Part shown: positions 26,439 through 34,816 of the stretch, in pieces
Layout of the letters: the number at the start of each line of letters is the position of its first letter
Position numbering within the stretch: position 1 is the first letter of the stretch
Source: RDXT01 sp033762375
GTDB taxonomy: Bacteria > Bacteroidota > Bacteroidia > J057
Length of the DNA stretch: 64,000 nt
Reading direction: 5' to 3'
NCBI GenBank assembly: GCA_033762375.1
Contig: JANRLQ010000095.1
Coordinates: 136,548-200,547, forward strand
Made by a program: the position numbers and the translations under genes
The notes under the pieces: generated by a model
Told to the model about the DNA's origin: nothing
Databases searched by the model: none
The model's input: only the letters and a program-made list of their open reading frames with translations

Positions 26439-27575
26439 TCAGCCCCGATTCAACCCCGGTGTGAGGGAAGTTTGAACAGGGGTGCTTGCAGGTTGATGGG
26501 CATTTCGGATGGAGACCTGCTGGGCTACCCGCTGGGCCAGTGTCATAAAGACCGGCCCCAGGACCGGATCATCCTGTACGGACGACGGACTGCCCTGATC
26601 TGCATGCTGCATGATGCCCTCCCGCAGGGGAATCGAGCCAAGAAGCGGAATATTCAGCGCCTGGGCCAGTCGTTCACCTCCGCCTTTGCCAAAGACAAAG
26701 TACTGTTTCTCAGGCATATCATCGGGCACAAACCAGGCCATGTTTTCGATAACTCCCAGCAGCGGCACCCCTATCTGGGGATTCCGAAACATATCAGCTC
26801 CCTTATGTGCATCGGCTACCGCCAGTTTCTGAGGCGTCGTGACGACGATGGCTCCTGTCACAGGAAGGGCCTGTACGAGGGTCAGGTGGAGGTCACCGGT
26901 GCCGGGTGGCATGTCGAGGATGAGGTAGTCTATCTCACCCCAGTGGGTGTCAAATATCAGTTGGCGCAGGGCTTTAGAGGCCATGGGACCCCGCCATACG
27001 ATAGCCTGATCCGGCCGCACCAGTACCCCGATAGACATCAGCTTGACCCCGTGACGCTCATAAGGAACCAGCATGTCGCGGCCTTCTACGGTCTCCATCT
27101 GCGGACGTTCGCCCTCAAACCCAAACAATATCGGCACGCTGGGCCCATAAATATCGGCATCCACGAGTCCCACACGGGCACCCGTGCGGGCAAGGGCTAC
27201 AGCCAGGTTAGCGGCGACCGTGGACTTGCCCACGCCCCCCTTGCCGGAGGATATGGCGATGACATTGCGCACCTGGGGCAGGGCCTGGTTCTGCTGGTCG
27301 GCCTGTACCTGGGCACTCATCAGGATGTCCACCTCTGCCTCCTTGTCCACCATCATTTTGATGGCATTCAGACAAGCCTGCCGGATGGCTTCTTTCATCG
27401 GACAGGCCGGGGTTGTCAGCATGACCGTAAAACTGATCTTTTTGCCCGCGATCCGGATGTCCCGGATCATGCCGAGGCTGACGAGGTCGCGCTTGAGATC
27501 GGGGTCGTCCACATAACTCAAGGCTGCCAGTATTTTTTTCTCGGTGATATCACCGGAGGATGATTTGAACAGCAT
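26439..27575 (-). CDS. Mrp/NBP35-family iron-sulfur carrier ATPase
   Basis: A 378-residue protein. The N-terminal MIP18/DUF59 domain (ITEKKILAALSYVDDPDLK) is joined to a ParA-like ATPase with deviant Walker A SSGKGGVGKSTVAANLA at about 109-125 and DADIYGPSVPILFG. The C-x-x-C that many Mrp proteins carry after GVIENMAWF is absent here: the stretch reads FVPDDMPEKQYFVFGKGGG. I recall that form as usual for Bacteroidota. The role in loading or transferring 4Fe-4S clusters is from the family and from the NifU neighbour. A 363-codon frame on the opposite strand is a shadow. Confidence 0.93.
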   Translation of the reverse strand: MLFKSSSGDITEKKILAALSYVDDPDLKRDLVSLGMIRDIRIAGKKISFTVMLTTPACPMKEAIRQACLNAIKMMVDKEAEVDILMSAQVQADQQNQALPQVRNVIAISSGKGGVGKSTVAANLAVALARTGARVGLVDADIYGPSVPILFGFEGERPQMETVEGRDMLVPYERHGVKLMSIGVLVRPDQAIVWRGPMASKALRQLIFDTHWGEIDYLILDMPPGTGDLHLTLVQALPVTGAIVVTTPQKLAVADAHKGADMFRNPQIGVPLLGVIENMAWFVPDDMPEKQYFVFGKGGGERLAQALNIPLLGSIPLREGIMQHADQGSPSSVQDDPVLGPVFMTLAQRVAQQVSIRNAHQPASTPVQTSLTPGLNRG

Positions 27576-27710
27576 AGTAGACCAAACGATTTAAGGAGTA
27601 AAAGTGTTACAGGTCCGGGCCCCGATTGTGGTTTTGTTCAACATATAGGAAATGTCATGTCTTGTAATTTTTCAGGTATTATGCCGGGTGGAATGCTAAA
27701 AAAATCTCAG

Positions 27711-27737
27711 TAATCTTGCAGTAAGATTCTGCAAGAT
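27711..27737 (+). promoter_or_regulatory. Promoter-like box overlapping an inverted repeat ahead of the DMT exporter
   Basis: TAATCTTG (27711-27718) differs from TAnnTTTG by one base. It overlaps a perfect 9-bp inverted repeat, ATCTTGCAG (27713-27721) and CTGCAAGAT (27729-27737), with a 7-base spacer, ending 5 bases before the start codon. The placement fits an operator, or a hairpin that could hide the start. Confidence 0.35.
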
Positions 27738-27742
27738 AACCA

Positions 27743-28696
27743 TTGATCAGGAGAATTATATCCTTTGCCCGTGTTAATTCCCTTCAGCTACAGGCATGGG
27801 GAATTTTGCTCCTGCTTACGCTGGTGTGGGGGAGCTCTTTTATCCTGATCAAAAAGTCGCTTTATGTATTTCTGCCCAGACATATTGTGTTGTTGCGGAT
27901 TATCATCGCAGGGCTGGTGCTGAGCTGGTACGTTCCGCGTGCTTCCACCCAGGTGAAGGGCAAAGACTGGCTGTACCTGGGTGTATTTGCTTCGCTGACC
28001 CTGCTGCTTCCCTCTATCCTGATGGTCACCGCCCAGGTGTTTATAGACAGTTTTGTAAACGGCATTCTCAACTCCCTGACCCCCCTGATGACCCTGCTCG
28101 TGGGGGTGGTGCTCTACCGGCAGCCCATCCGCAATCCTCAGATTGCCGGGTTGCTGATCGGCCTGGTGGGGACGGCTTTTTTTATGGGAGCCCTGGCCGA
28201 CCACAGGTTTGCGGGGGTCAACCTGTATGCCTCTATGACCGTGATGGCGACCTTGTTTCATGCATTGGGGCTTAATGTACTACAGCGGTACCTGAGCCAC
28301 CTGCATCCCGGGGTCGTGGCTACACTGGCGCATATCCTGCTGCTGCCGGTAGCCGTGGTGTTGTTTGTTATAGGGGGTGGACTGATGCAGGACTTTCACG
28401 ACGTGGAGGTATGGCGGGCCCTGATGTATCTGCTTGTGCTGGGCGTAGTCGGCAATGCACTGGGGCTGACGCTCTACGGCCAGCTGGTATTGTTCAAGGG
28501 GCCTGTTTTTGCCAGTACTGTCACCTACCTGATGCCCATCGTCATCCTGATGTGGGGACTGGCCGATGCAGAGACGGTTACGCTCCCCCAGGTCCTGGCC
28601 ACGGTGGTGATTATGGTCGGGGTATGGCTCACAGGCAATGGTCGTACGAGCCATAGGGGAAATTCTGCCAATAAACAGCCCGAGTCTGCCAACTGA
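27743..28696 (+). CDS. EamA/DMT-family transporter
   Basis: A 317-residue protein with about ten predicted transmembrane helices in two EamA halves. LLLLTLVWGSSFILIKKSL is the typical first helix of the drug/metabolite transporter superfamily, and the second half begins near FAGVNLYASMTVMATLFHALGL. The start is uncertain: no ATG precedes the first helix in frame, so TTG at 27743 is used. Substrate unknown. An inverted repeat just upstream suggests regulation. Confidence 0.87.
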   Translation: MIRRIISFARVNSLQLQAWGILLLLTLVWGSSFILIKKSLYVFLPRHIVLLRIIIAGLVLSWYVPRASTQVKGKDWLYLGVFASLTLLLPSILMVTAQVFIDSFVNGILNSLTPLMTLLVGVVLYRQPIRNPQIAGLLIGLVGTAFFMGALADHRFAGVNLYASMTVMATLFHALGLNVLQRYLSHLHPGVVATLAHILLLPVAVVLFVIGGGLMQDFHDVEVWRALMYLLVLGVVGNALGLTLYGQLVLFKGPVFASTVTYLMPIVILMWGLADAETVTLPQVLATVVIMVGVWLTGNGRTSHRGNSANKQPESAN

Positions 28697-28746
28697 CGTA
28701 ACAGCGAGCCGGATGCAGCGTAGGAAGAGTCAATCTCTCTATCTGC

Positions 28747-30975
28747 ATGAAATCTTGTTTTACCTTCATTTGTTTTGCCGGGCTGCTGCATATTGCCGGA
28801 CTGGCTCAGCTTTTACACCCCGAGCCGTACACGAATCAAACCCGCCAAAAGGCCTACCTCCATGTGGCGCATACGGCGACCCCGGTCAAAGCAGATGGCG
28901 TCCTCGATGAGCCCGTCTGGGCAGCAGCCGAAAAAACCCGTGACTTTCTCAATAAGTGGCCTGTGGACAGCGGGTATGCTGCATGGCAGACCCAGGTCCA
29001 GGTCAGCGCAGATGATGATTTTCTGTACCTGGCCATTATATGCCGTGACTCAGGGGACTACATCATCCAGTCCCTCAAGCGGGACCAGATGGAGGAGTTC
29101 TGGAACAGCGATGCCGTCTCGGTGGTCATAGACCCGGTCAATCGCCAGACCAATGGGTTTTTCTTTGGGTTAAATGCCCTCGGGGCCCAGTCTGAGGGAC
29201 TGATCGGCACCGGCGACGACAATTTTTCATTTGACTGGGACAACAAATGGTTTTCGGGTGTCCGCAACTATGACGATCACTGGGTGGCGGAGATGGCCAT
29301 ACCCTTTAATACCCTGCGGTTTGATGCAGGCAGTACCGAATGGGGGATCAATTTTATCCGGAACAACATCAAACAAAATCTGTACTCGGTCTGGTCCTGG
29401 GTCCCTGTCAACTTTGAGGGGGTAGACCTGGGATATACGGGCAGGTTGGTATGGGACCAGGCACCAGCCCCTCCCAAAGGTAATATCTCGCTGATACCCT
29501 ATGTACGGGGCGGACTGGCCTACGACGCAGAAAACGGTAAGCCGCCTGCGTTTAGCCGGGGGGTAGGGTTGGATGCCAAGGTAGCCATTACCTCCTCGCT
29601 CAACCTCGATCTGACGGTGAATCCGGATTTTTCGCAGGTAGAAGTGGACCGGCAGGTGACCAATCTCCAGCGGTTTGATTTGTTTTTTCCGGAGCGGCGT
29701 ACCTTTTTTCTGGAGAACAGCGACTTGTTTAATGCATTTGGGATCCCTCCCACCCGGCCTTTTTTTTCGCGCCGTATCGGGCTCCAGGACGGGCAGGCAG
29801 TGCCGATCCTGCTGGGTGCCCGCCTGAGTGGCAACCTCACCGAGCCGATGCGGATCGGTCTGATGAGCATCCAGACCGCCGCCTATAACCAGCGGCCTTC
29901 TCAAAACTACACCGTAGGTGCGGTCCAGTACCGGGTATTAAAACGATCCTCGGTCAGCGGGATCGTGCTGAACCGGCAAGGGTTTGACGGCATCCAGCCT
30001 GTAAAAGGTGACTTTGCCCGCAACGCCGGCCTGGAGTTTGGGTACAGCTCACTGGATGGCAAGTGGACAACCTGGAGCGCCGTCCATACCTCCCTGTCAG
30101 ATGAACAACACAATGACCGCAATTTTCTCTGTTTTGGTGGGATGTACCAGGGGCGTGCTTTTTCACACGTGACCTCTTACAGCTATACCGGTACCCATTT
30201 TGATGCGGAGATGGGGTTCAATTCACGGCAGGAAAACTATGATTTTCTGCGGGATACGGTTGTGAAGCTCGGGTATCAGATTATTTTTCAGGAGTTTGGG
30301 TACAATATTTATCCCAAAGTACAGCGAAAAATAGCCCGGCACGGTTTTTCCCTGACCAGTGTGCCCTTTCTCAACCCCGACAACTCACTCAACGAGTGGA
30401 GCATTGGGGGCAATTACGAGATCAACTTTAACAACCAGTCCAATATCGAGTTTTCGGGGGGGTATAACCACATAAACCTGCCATTTGCTACGGACCTGAT
30501 AGGCAGCGGGAGCCCGCTCCTGCCTGATACCTACCGGTTTGCGAACGCAGCCATTGGGTTTAACACGGATACCCGCAAACGGCTTCTCTGGGCCATAGAG
30601 GGATCGTATGGCGGATTTTATACGGGTACACTGCTGTCCCTGGAGTCCAGCCTGACCTACCGGGCCCAGCCCTGGGGTAATTTCAGTATTCAGTTTGCGC
30701 AGAACAACCTCGACCTGGGTCCCGCCTATGGCAAGGCCAATCTGCTGCTGATCAGCCCCCGGATTGATATAGTCTTCACCCGGTCCGTGTTTTGGACTAC
30801 TTTTTTGCAGTACAATACCCAGCAGGCCAACTTTAACATCAACTCCCGGTTTCAGTGGCGGTTCAAGCCGATGTCAGACCTGTTTGTTGTATATACCGAC
30901 AACTATGATACCGGGACTTTTGCGGGTAAAAACCGTGCCCTGGTCGTGAAGCTCAACTATTGGTTTACGATCTGA
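28747..30975 (+). CDS. CBM9-like / DUF5916 outer-membrane protein
   Basis: A 742-residue exported protein. Signal peptide about 1-20. Residues about 45-230 resemble a carbohydrate-binding family 9-like module (VKADGVLDEPVWAAAE, DDDFLYLAIICRD, FWNSDAVSVVIDP). The rest is DUF5916, predicted as an outer-membrane barrel (NPDFSQVEVDRQVTNLQRFDLFFPERRTFFLE is its hallmark stretch, here abbreviated in function to NPDFSQVEVDRQVTN) and ends in NYWFTI. Function is not established; family members are common in Bacteroidota that degrade polymers. Starts 50 bp after the transporter stop on the same strand. Confidence 0.88.
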   Translation: MKSCFTFICFAGLLHIAGLAQLLHPEPYTNQTRQKAYLHVAHTATPVKADGVLDEPVWAAAEKTRDFLNKWPVDSGYAAWQTQVQVSADDDFLYLAIICRDSGDYIIQSLKRDQMEEFWNSDAVSVVIDPVNRQTNGFFFGLNALGAQSEGLIGTGDDNFSFDWDNKWFSGVRNYDDHWVAEMAIPFNTLRFDAGSTEWGINFIRNNIKQNLYSVWSWVPVNFEGVDLGYTGRLVWDQAPAPPKGNISLIPYVRGGLAYDAENGKPPAFSRGVGLDAKVAITSSLNLDLTVNPDFSQVEVDRQVTNLQRFDLFFPERRTFFLENSDLFNAFGIPPTRPFFSRRIGLQDGQAVPILLGARLSGNLTEPMRIGLMSIQTAAYNQRPSQNYTVGAVQYRVLKRSSVSGIVLNRQGFDGIQPVKGDFARNAGLEFGYSSLDGKWTTWSAVHTSLSDEQHNDRNFLCFGGMYQGRAFSHVTSYSYTGTHFDAEMGFNSRQENYDFLRDTVVKLGYQIIFQEFGYNIYPKVQRKIARHGFSLTSVPFLNPDNSLNEWSIGGNYEINFNNQSNIEFSGGYNHINLPFATDLIGSGSPLLPDTYRFANAAIGFNTDTRKRLLWAIEGSYGGFYTGTLLSLESSLTYRAQPWGNFSIQFAQNNLDLGPAYGKANLLLISPRIDIVFTRSVFWTTFLQYNTQQANFNINSRFQWRFKPMSDLFVVYTDNYDTGTFAGKNRALVVKLNYWFTI

Positions 30976-31040
30976 GACACCTGATCCTGGTACCGGTTTC
31001 GAAATTTTTCGGTCACCGGCATAATCTGGATGGAATTGAT

Positions 31041-31048
31041 TATATTTG
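31041..31048 (+). promoter_or_regulatory. Bacteroidota-type -7 element upstream of the DUF3829 gene
   Basis: TATATTTG matches TAnnTTTG exactly and lies 40 bases before the ATG at 31088. No convincing -33 TTG stands at the proper distance. Confidence 0.4.
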
Positions 31049-31087
31049 AGGGGTATGTTGTCGGGGTAATAGTCCTACTTTTTTGAT

Positions 31088-32179
31088 ATGGCAAAGCAGC
31101 AAGACTCATTTCTGAAAAACCTGTTCTTGTTTGTGGTGGTGTTGGGCGCCGTGTATATGTTCTCTAAATCAGAGAAAGGCCGAACCTTTATCGAGGAGCG
31201 CTTCACGCATGACGAGCCTGCCGAGTCTGAAGTGGTGGAGGCGGAGCCATCAGTGCCGGTCATTGAGATTTCCCGGCACGACCTCGCCCGCAAACTCAGC
31301 CGGATCACGCAGTGCCTGAACCGGCAGTCAGACCGGGCTTTTTCCAGCTATGAGCGTTATCTGTCCTGGGCAGACTCCGCCAAAGGTCCGGATGGCTCAG
31401 GGACAGTATACGGGCTTTATACCATCTACGAGATCAGCTCCTGTCAGGAGGCCCTGAAGGAGTCCAGGGAGGAGTATCCCCCGCTTTCAACGGCATTTGA
31501 GGCTGCGGTAGACAGTTTTGAGACGGCCCTGATACGGCTGTATCCTACCCTGGAGCGTGCCAACCGCTACTACGACCATGAGGACTACCGCGACGATAAT
31601 TTTGAGAAAGCCCGTCAGATGCACAAGCCCCTCATGGAGGCCTATGGTCGCTATGCACGGGCTGACCGTGAGATACGTCGCCAACTGGAGCCGATGGTGG
31701 ACTCTTTGCTCCTGCTGGACTTTCAGGAACTGGACAGCGCAGAGAACAAAGGGGCCTATCATGTGTATGCCAATGTTATTACGGCCGGACATATCCTCCG
31801 GCTCGTTTCGGTTCCGATGCTTAGCCGTACAGAAAGCCCCCGGCTGGACAGCATGATCCAGCGGTTTCAGTCGGATGTGGAGCAGTGGGAGCAGGAGGCA
31901 CAGGCTGGGGACGACCCGGATCGGTATTTCCAAAGCCTGGGCAACAATGCATTTGAGTTTCTGAAAGCAGCCAAGATGATGGCCCGTCGCCTGCGGGAGA
32001 GCAAGGGCGCCGGTATCAATAACCTGGATGTTCCGGCATACAGCTACTATGACAGCAATGTGGAGGCCCTGACAGACCGGTACAATGATCTGGTATCGTA
32101 CTTTAATGGGCTGGAGCTTCCAGGTGATCAGGCTGAGATACCCCAGGTAATGATTTTTCATACCCTCAATCCCCGGTAA
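31088..32179 (+). CDS. DUF3829 (YiiG-like) membrane-anchored protein
   Basis: A 363-residue protein with one N-terminal transmembrane segment (NLFLFVVVLGAVYMF) and an acidic linker. The soluble helical domain (about 75-350) has YYDHEDYRDDNFEKARQMH, the signature of DUF3829/YiiG family proteins. Its role is unknown; the fold is helical and extracytoplasmic by topology. It is followed after 12 bp by the nucleotidyltransferase gene, so the two are probably co-transcribed from the promoter at 31041. Confidence 0.8.
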   Translation: MAKQQDSFLKNLFLFVVVLGAVYMFSKSEKGRTFIEERFTHDEPAESEVVEAEPSVPVIEISRHDLARKLSRITQCLNRQSDRAFSSYERYLSWADSAKGPDGSGTVYGLYTIYEISSCQEALKESREEYPPLSTAFEAAVDSFETALIRLYPTLERANRYYDHEDYRDDNFEKARQMHKPLMEAYGRYARADREIRRQLEPMVDSLLLLDFQELDSAENKGAYHVYANVITAGHILRLVSVPMLSRTESPRLDSMIQRFQSDVEQWEQEAQAGDDPDRYFQSLGNNAFEFLKAAKMMARRLRESKGAGINNLDVPAYSYYDSNVEALTDRYNDLVSYFNGLELPGDQAEIPQVMIFHTLNPR

Positions 32180-32191
32180 GTCAGCCCCTGC

Positions 32192-33187
32192 ATGAAAGCG
32201 ATTATTCCGGTAGCCGGGGTAGGCACCAAACTCAGGCCGCATACCCATACACAACCCAAGCCGCTGCTCCCAGTAGCAGGAAAACCCATTCTGGGACATA
32301 TCATAGACAACCTCCTCTCAGCGGGGGTGCGGGAGCAGATTTTTATTGTGGGGCACTTCCGGGAGAAAATCCAGGAGTACGTAGAGACCTGCTACGGCGA
32401 TAAGATTACCATGCATTTTGTGCTCCAGGAGCCCCGCCAGGGGCTGGCACATGCGGTCTGGGTAGCAAGGGCACATATCCAGCCCCCGGAGCCCGTGCTG
32501 GTCATGCTGGGTGATACGATTTTTGGTGAAGACACCCGCCGGGTCATAGATGCCCCTGGCTCTATCCTGGGCGTACATCAGGTGGATGATCCCCGCGTGT
32601 TTGGGGTGGCAGTGCTGGATGGCCAGCAACAGGTGCGCCGGGTCGTAGAAAAACCGCAGATTCCGACCAGTAATTTTGCCCTGGTGGGACTCTACAAAAT
32701 AGCAGAGACCGATGTCCTGCTCCGCGTCCTGGATGAGATGATGGGCACTGGCGGGTGGCAGGAGCGGGAATATCCTCTGGCAGAGGCCCTTACCCTGATG
32801 ATTCAGCAAGGTGTAAACATGAAGGCCCATATCGTCGAGCGTTGGTTTGATTGCGGGCGGCCAGAGACCCTCCTGGCTACCAACCGCATCCTGCTCAGCC
32901 GTATGCCGATGCCTGACCTGCCGCCTATGAACCATACGGTGATCATACCTCCTGTCCATATTGCGGAGGGGTGTGAGATATCCAACTCGATCATAGGGCC
33001 CTATGTGACCATCGCAGAGCATGCCCGTATCGAAAACTCCATCATCCAGGATACCATCCTCGGGGCTTACTCCCGGCTGGAGTCCATCACCCTCAAGGGG
33101 TCTGTGATCGGAAACGACACAACCCTCCGCGGCAAAAGCCTTAGCATCAACATCGGTGACAATACCGAGCTCAATTTTGATACCTGA
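32192..33187 (+). CDS. Sugar-phosphate nucleotidyltransferase with left-handed beta-helix
   Basis: A 331-residue protein. The N-terminal catalytic domain begins MKAIIPVAGVGTKLRPHT (nucleotide-binding G-x-G-T-x-L-R-P) and continues with PKPLLPVAGKPIL. It resembles glucose-1-phosphate thymidylyl- or uridylyltransferases and mannose-1-phosphate guanylyltransferases; the exact sugar and nucleotide cannot be told. From about 245 on, hexapeptide repeats (CEISNSIIGPYVTIAEHARI) form a left-handed beta-helix. Supplies an activated sugar for cell-envelope polysaccharide, by inference. Confidence 0.9.
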   Translation: MKAIIPVAGVGTKLRPHTHTQPKPLLPVAGKPILGHIIDNLLSAGVREQIFIVGHFREKIQEYVETCYGDKITMHFVLQEPRQGLAHAVWVARAHIQPPEPVLVMLGDTIFGEDTRRVIDAPGSILGVHQVDDPRVFGVAVLDGQQQVRRVVEKPQIPTSNFALVGLYKIAETDVLLRVLDEMMGTGGWQEREYPLAEALTLMIQQGVNMKAHIVERWFDCGRPETLLATNRILLSRMPMPDLPPMNHTVIIPPVHIAEGCEISNSIIGPYVTIAEHARIENSIIQDTILGAYSRLESITLKGSVIGNDTTLRGKSLSINIGDNTELNFDT

Positions 33188-33188
33188 T

Positions 33189-33518
33189 ATGCCCTTGATC
33201 TACCACCTGGTACCGGCTGATGAGTGGTCGCAGGTACTCAACCTCAATGTGTATCGCCCCGCCTCGCTGGCGACAGAGGGCTTTATTCACTGCTCCTACC
33301 GCGATCAGGTGCTGGCGACGGCCGCCCGGTTTTTTAGCGCCTATGATGACCTGGTGGTCCTGGTCATCAATGAAAAACGGGTCAAAGCCCACCTGAAGGC
33401 CGAGGCAGCTCATGAAGAGTTGTTTCCGCATGTCTATCGTGAGCTCACCCTTGACGATGTGGAGGACACCCATATGCTCCTCAAAGGACCGGATGGTGTC
33501 TGGGAATGGGTGTCTTGA
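33189..33518 (+). CDS. DUF952 family protein
   Basis: A 109-residue protein starting at the ATG at 33189, one base after the stop of the nucleotidyltransferase; the longer frame from 33156 overlaps that gene. YHLVPADEWSQV, EGFIHCSYRDQV and AEAAHEELFPHVYREL match the DUF952 family, whose biochemical role is not established. Tight spacing suggests the same operon. Confidence 0.88.
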   Translation: MPLIYHLVPADEWSQVLNLNVYRPASLATEGFIHCSYRDQVLATAARFFSAYDDLVVLVINEKRVKAHLKAEAAHEELFPHVYRELTLDDVEDTHMLLKGPDGVWEWVS

Positions 33519-33531
33519 AATAAATCTACGG

Positions 33532-34143
33532 TTAATACGCCTGCGTAAATCGCCGGTACTTCCTGAACTCTTCCAGGCCCTGCGGGGTGCAGATGCCCCG
33601 TACATATGGCCACAGGACATTGGAGAGCAGGGTCTGGCTGCTGTGGGTATGGTCAGGCTCCCGCTCAAACATAGACCGGAGCAGGAGGGTCAGGGTCTGG
33701 GCGCAGATATCGAGTGAGATATTCGGCATAAATATCCCTTCCCGCACGCCCCGCTCCAAAATCATGCGTACCTCTGCCGTCGAAAAAGCACCATCCGCCG
33801 ACCATATATCCGGGAAATAACTCGCCAGGTCGTTGAAAAAATTGGCATTGATCCGCGTGAAGGTCTCCACCATCTTGTTATAAAACCGGATGAGGAGATC
33901 GGCTACGTTAGTGGACTCCATTTCCATATCCGCAAATGCCTGCCGGGAGCTATGAAGGTACAATTCAAAACACGCCCGGACCAGGCCTGTTTTGTCCTCA
34001 AAAAGCTGGTAGAGGGTTTTGCTGGAGATATTAAGCTGGCTCGTAATCTGCCCGATGGTGACACTGCGCACGCCATACTTCAGAAATAACTTCAGGGTCT
34101 CCTTTACATATAGCGACTTTCTGTCGGATATGCGCTGTGTCAT
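33532..34143 (-). CDS. TetR/AcrR-family transcriptional regulator
   Basis: A 203-residue regulator. Residues about 10-55 form the TetR helix-turn-helix (ETLKLFLKYGVRSVTIGQI, NISSKTLYQLFEDKTGL). The C-terminal ligand domain is unassigned. It lies 24 bp downstream of the thioesterase gene on the same strand and may regulate that operon or lipid metabolism, by inference only. Confidence 0.92.
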   Translation of the reverse strand: MTQRISDRKSLYVKETLKLFLKYGVRSVTIGQITSQLNISSKTLYQLFEDKTGLVRACFELYLHSSRQAFADMEMESTNVADLLIRFYNKMVETFTRINANFFNDLASYFPDIWSADGAFSTAEVRMILERGVREGIFMPNISLDICAQTLTLLLRSMFEREPDHTHSSQTLLSNVLWPYVRGICTPQGLEEFRKYRRFTQAY

Positions 34144-34167
34144 ACACCCGGTCTGTTTAGTATCAGG

Positions 34168-34623
34168 TTAAAGCTCAAACGGAGAGGCCGGCACCTCTCC
34201 CTGCTGCCGGAAAACGCTGTACATGGCCCGCCCTGTGGCAACCAGTTTTTGCTCGTTTTCCTGCCAGGCCTCCATGTCGGTGGCGATGATCCGGTTGCCG
34301 CTCCTGACCAGTACACCCTTGACAATCAGATCCGTAGGGCTTGTGCCCCGGATATAATCCACCCGCATGTCTATGGTGGCGAGTTTGTCCTCCATCGAGG
34401 TGAGTGTCGTGGAGGCTACAGCACCGCCCACGGAGTCCAGTGCTGTCGCGATGATCCCCCCATGCCATCGCCGTGCCCGGAAATTGCCCAGCACTTCCTC
34501 CCGAAACGGAAACAACATTTTGCAATATCCGTCCCGGATCTCCAGGACCTTGACCCCCAGAAAACGATGTACCGGGATCATTTGTTCCATAAACTGGATG
34601 GCAATGGCTTCAGAAACAATCAT
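34168..34623 (-). CDS. Hotdog-fold PaaI-type thioesterase
   Basis: Start at the ATG at 34623 (MIVSEAIAIQFMEQMIPVHR), giving 151 residues, the usual family size. The same frame is open to 35226, but that stretch is the shadow of the protease gene on the plus strand. Conserved features are WHGGIIATALDSVGGAVAS, the active-site helix of the PaaI/YiiD hotdog thioesterases, and DMRVDYIRGTSPTDLIVKG. It hydrolyses an acyl-CoA of unknown identity. Paired with the TetR regulator downstream. Confidence 0.88.
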   Translation of the reverse strand: MIVSEAIAIQFMEQMIPVHRFLGVKVLEIRDGYCKMLFPFREEVLGNFRARRWHGGIIATALDSVGGAVASTTLTSMEDKLATIDMRVDYIRGTSPTDLIVKGVLVRSGNRIIATDMEAWQENEQKLVATGRAMYSVFRQQGEVPASPFEL

Positions 34624-34816
34624 ATACAATGATTTCAGGCAGATTTGGCGATCAAGGTAAGGAAAAGAAAGTAATTTCCAAATTTTCCATCCGGATATTC
34701 GGGCGAAAAATCTGCCCCATCCGCAGATTGACGGCAGCCACAGGACCATCTTGTCCGTACAGGAGTTGTCTGGCAATAAAATAAGTTGTATTGTTGAATC
34801 ACCACTAATCTGAGGC

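Noticed and set aside
26472..27563. 363-codon open frame opposite the Mrp gene
   Set aside because: The Mrp protein on the minus strand is unambiguous; the opposite frame is open because of codon bias in GC-rich DNA.
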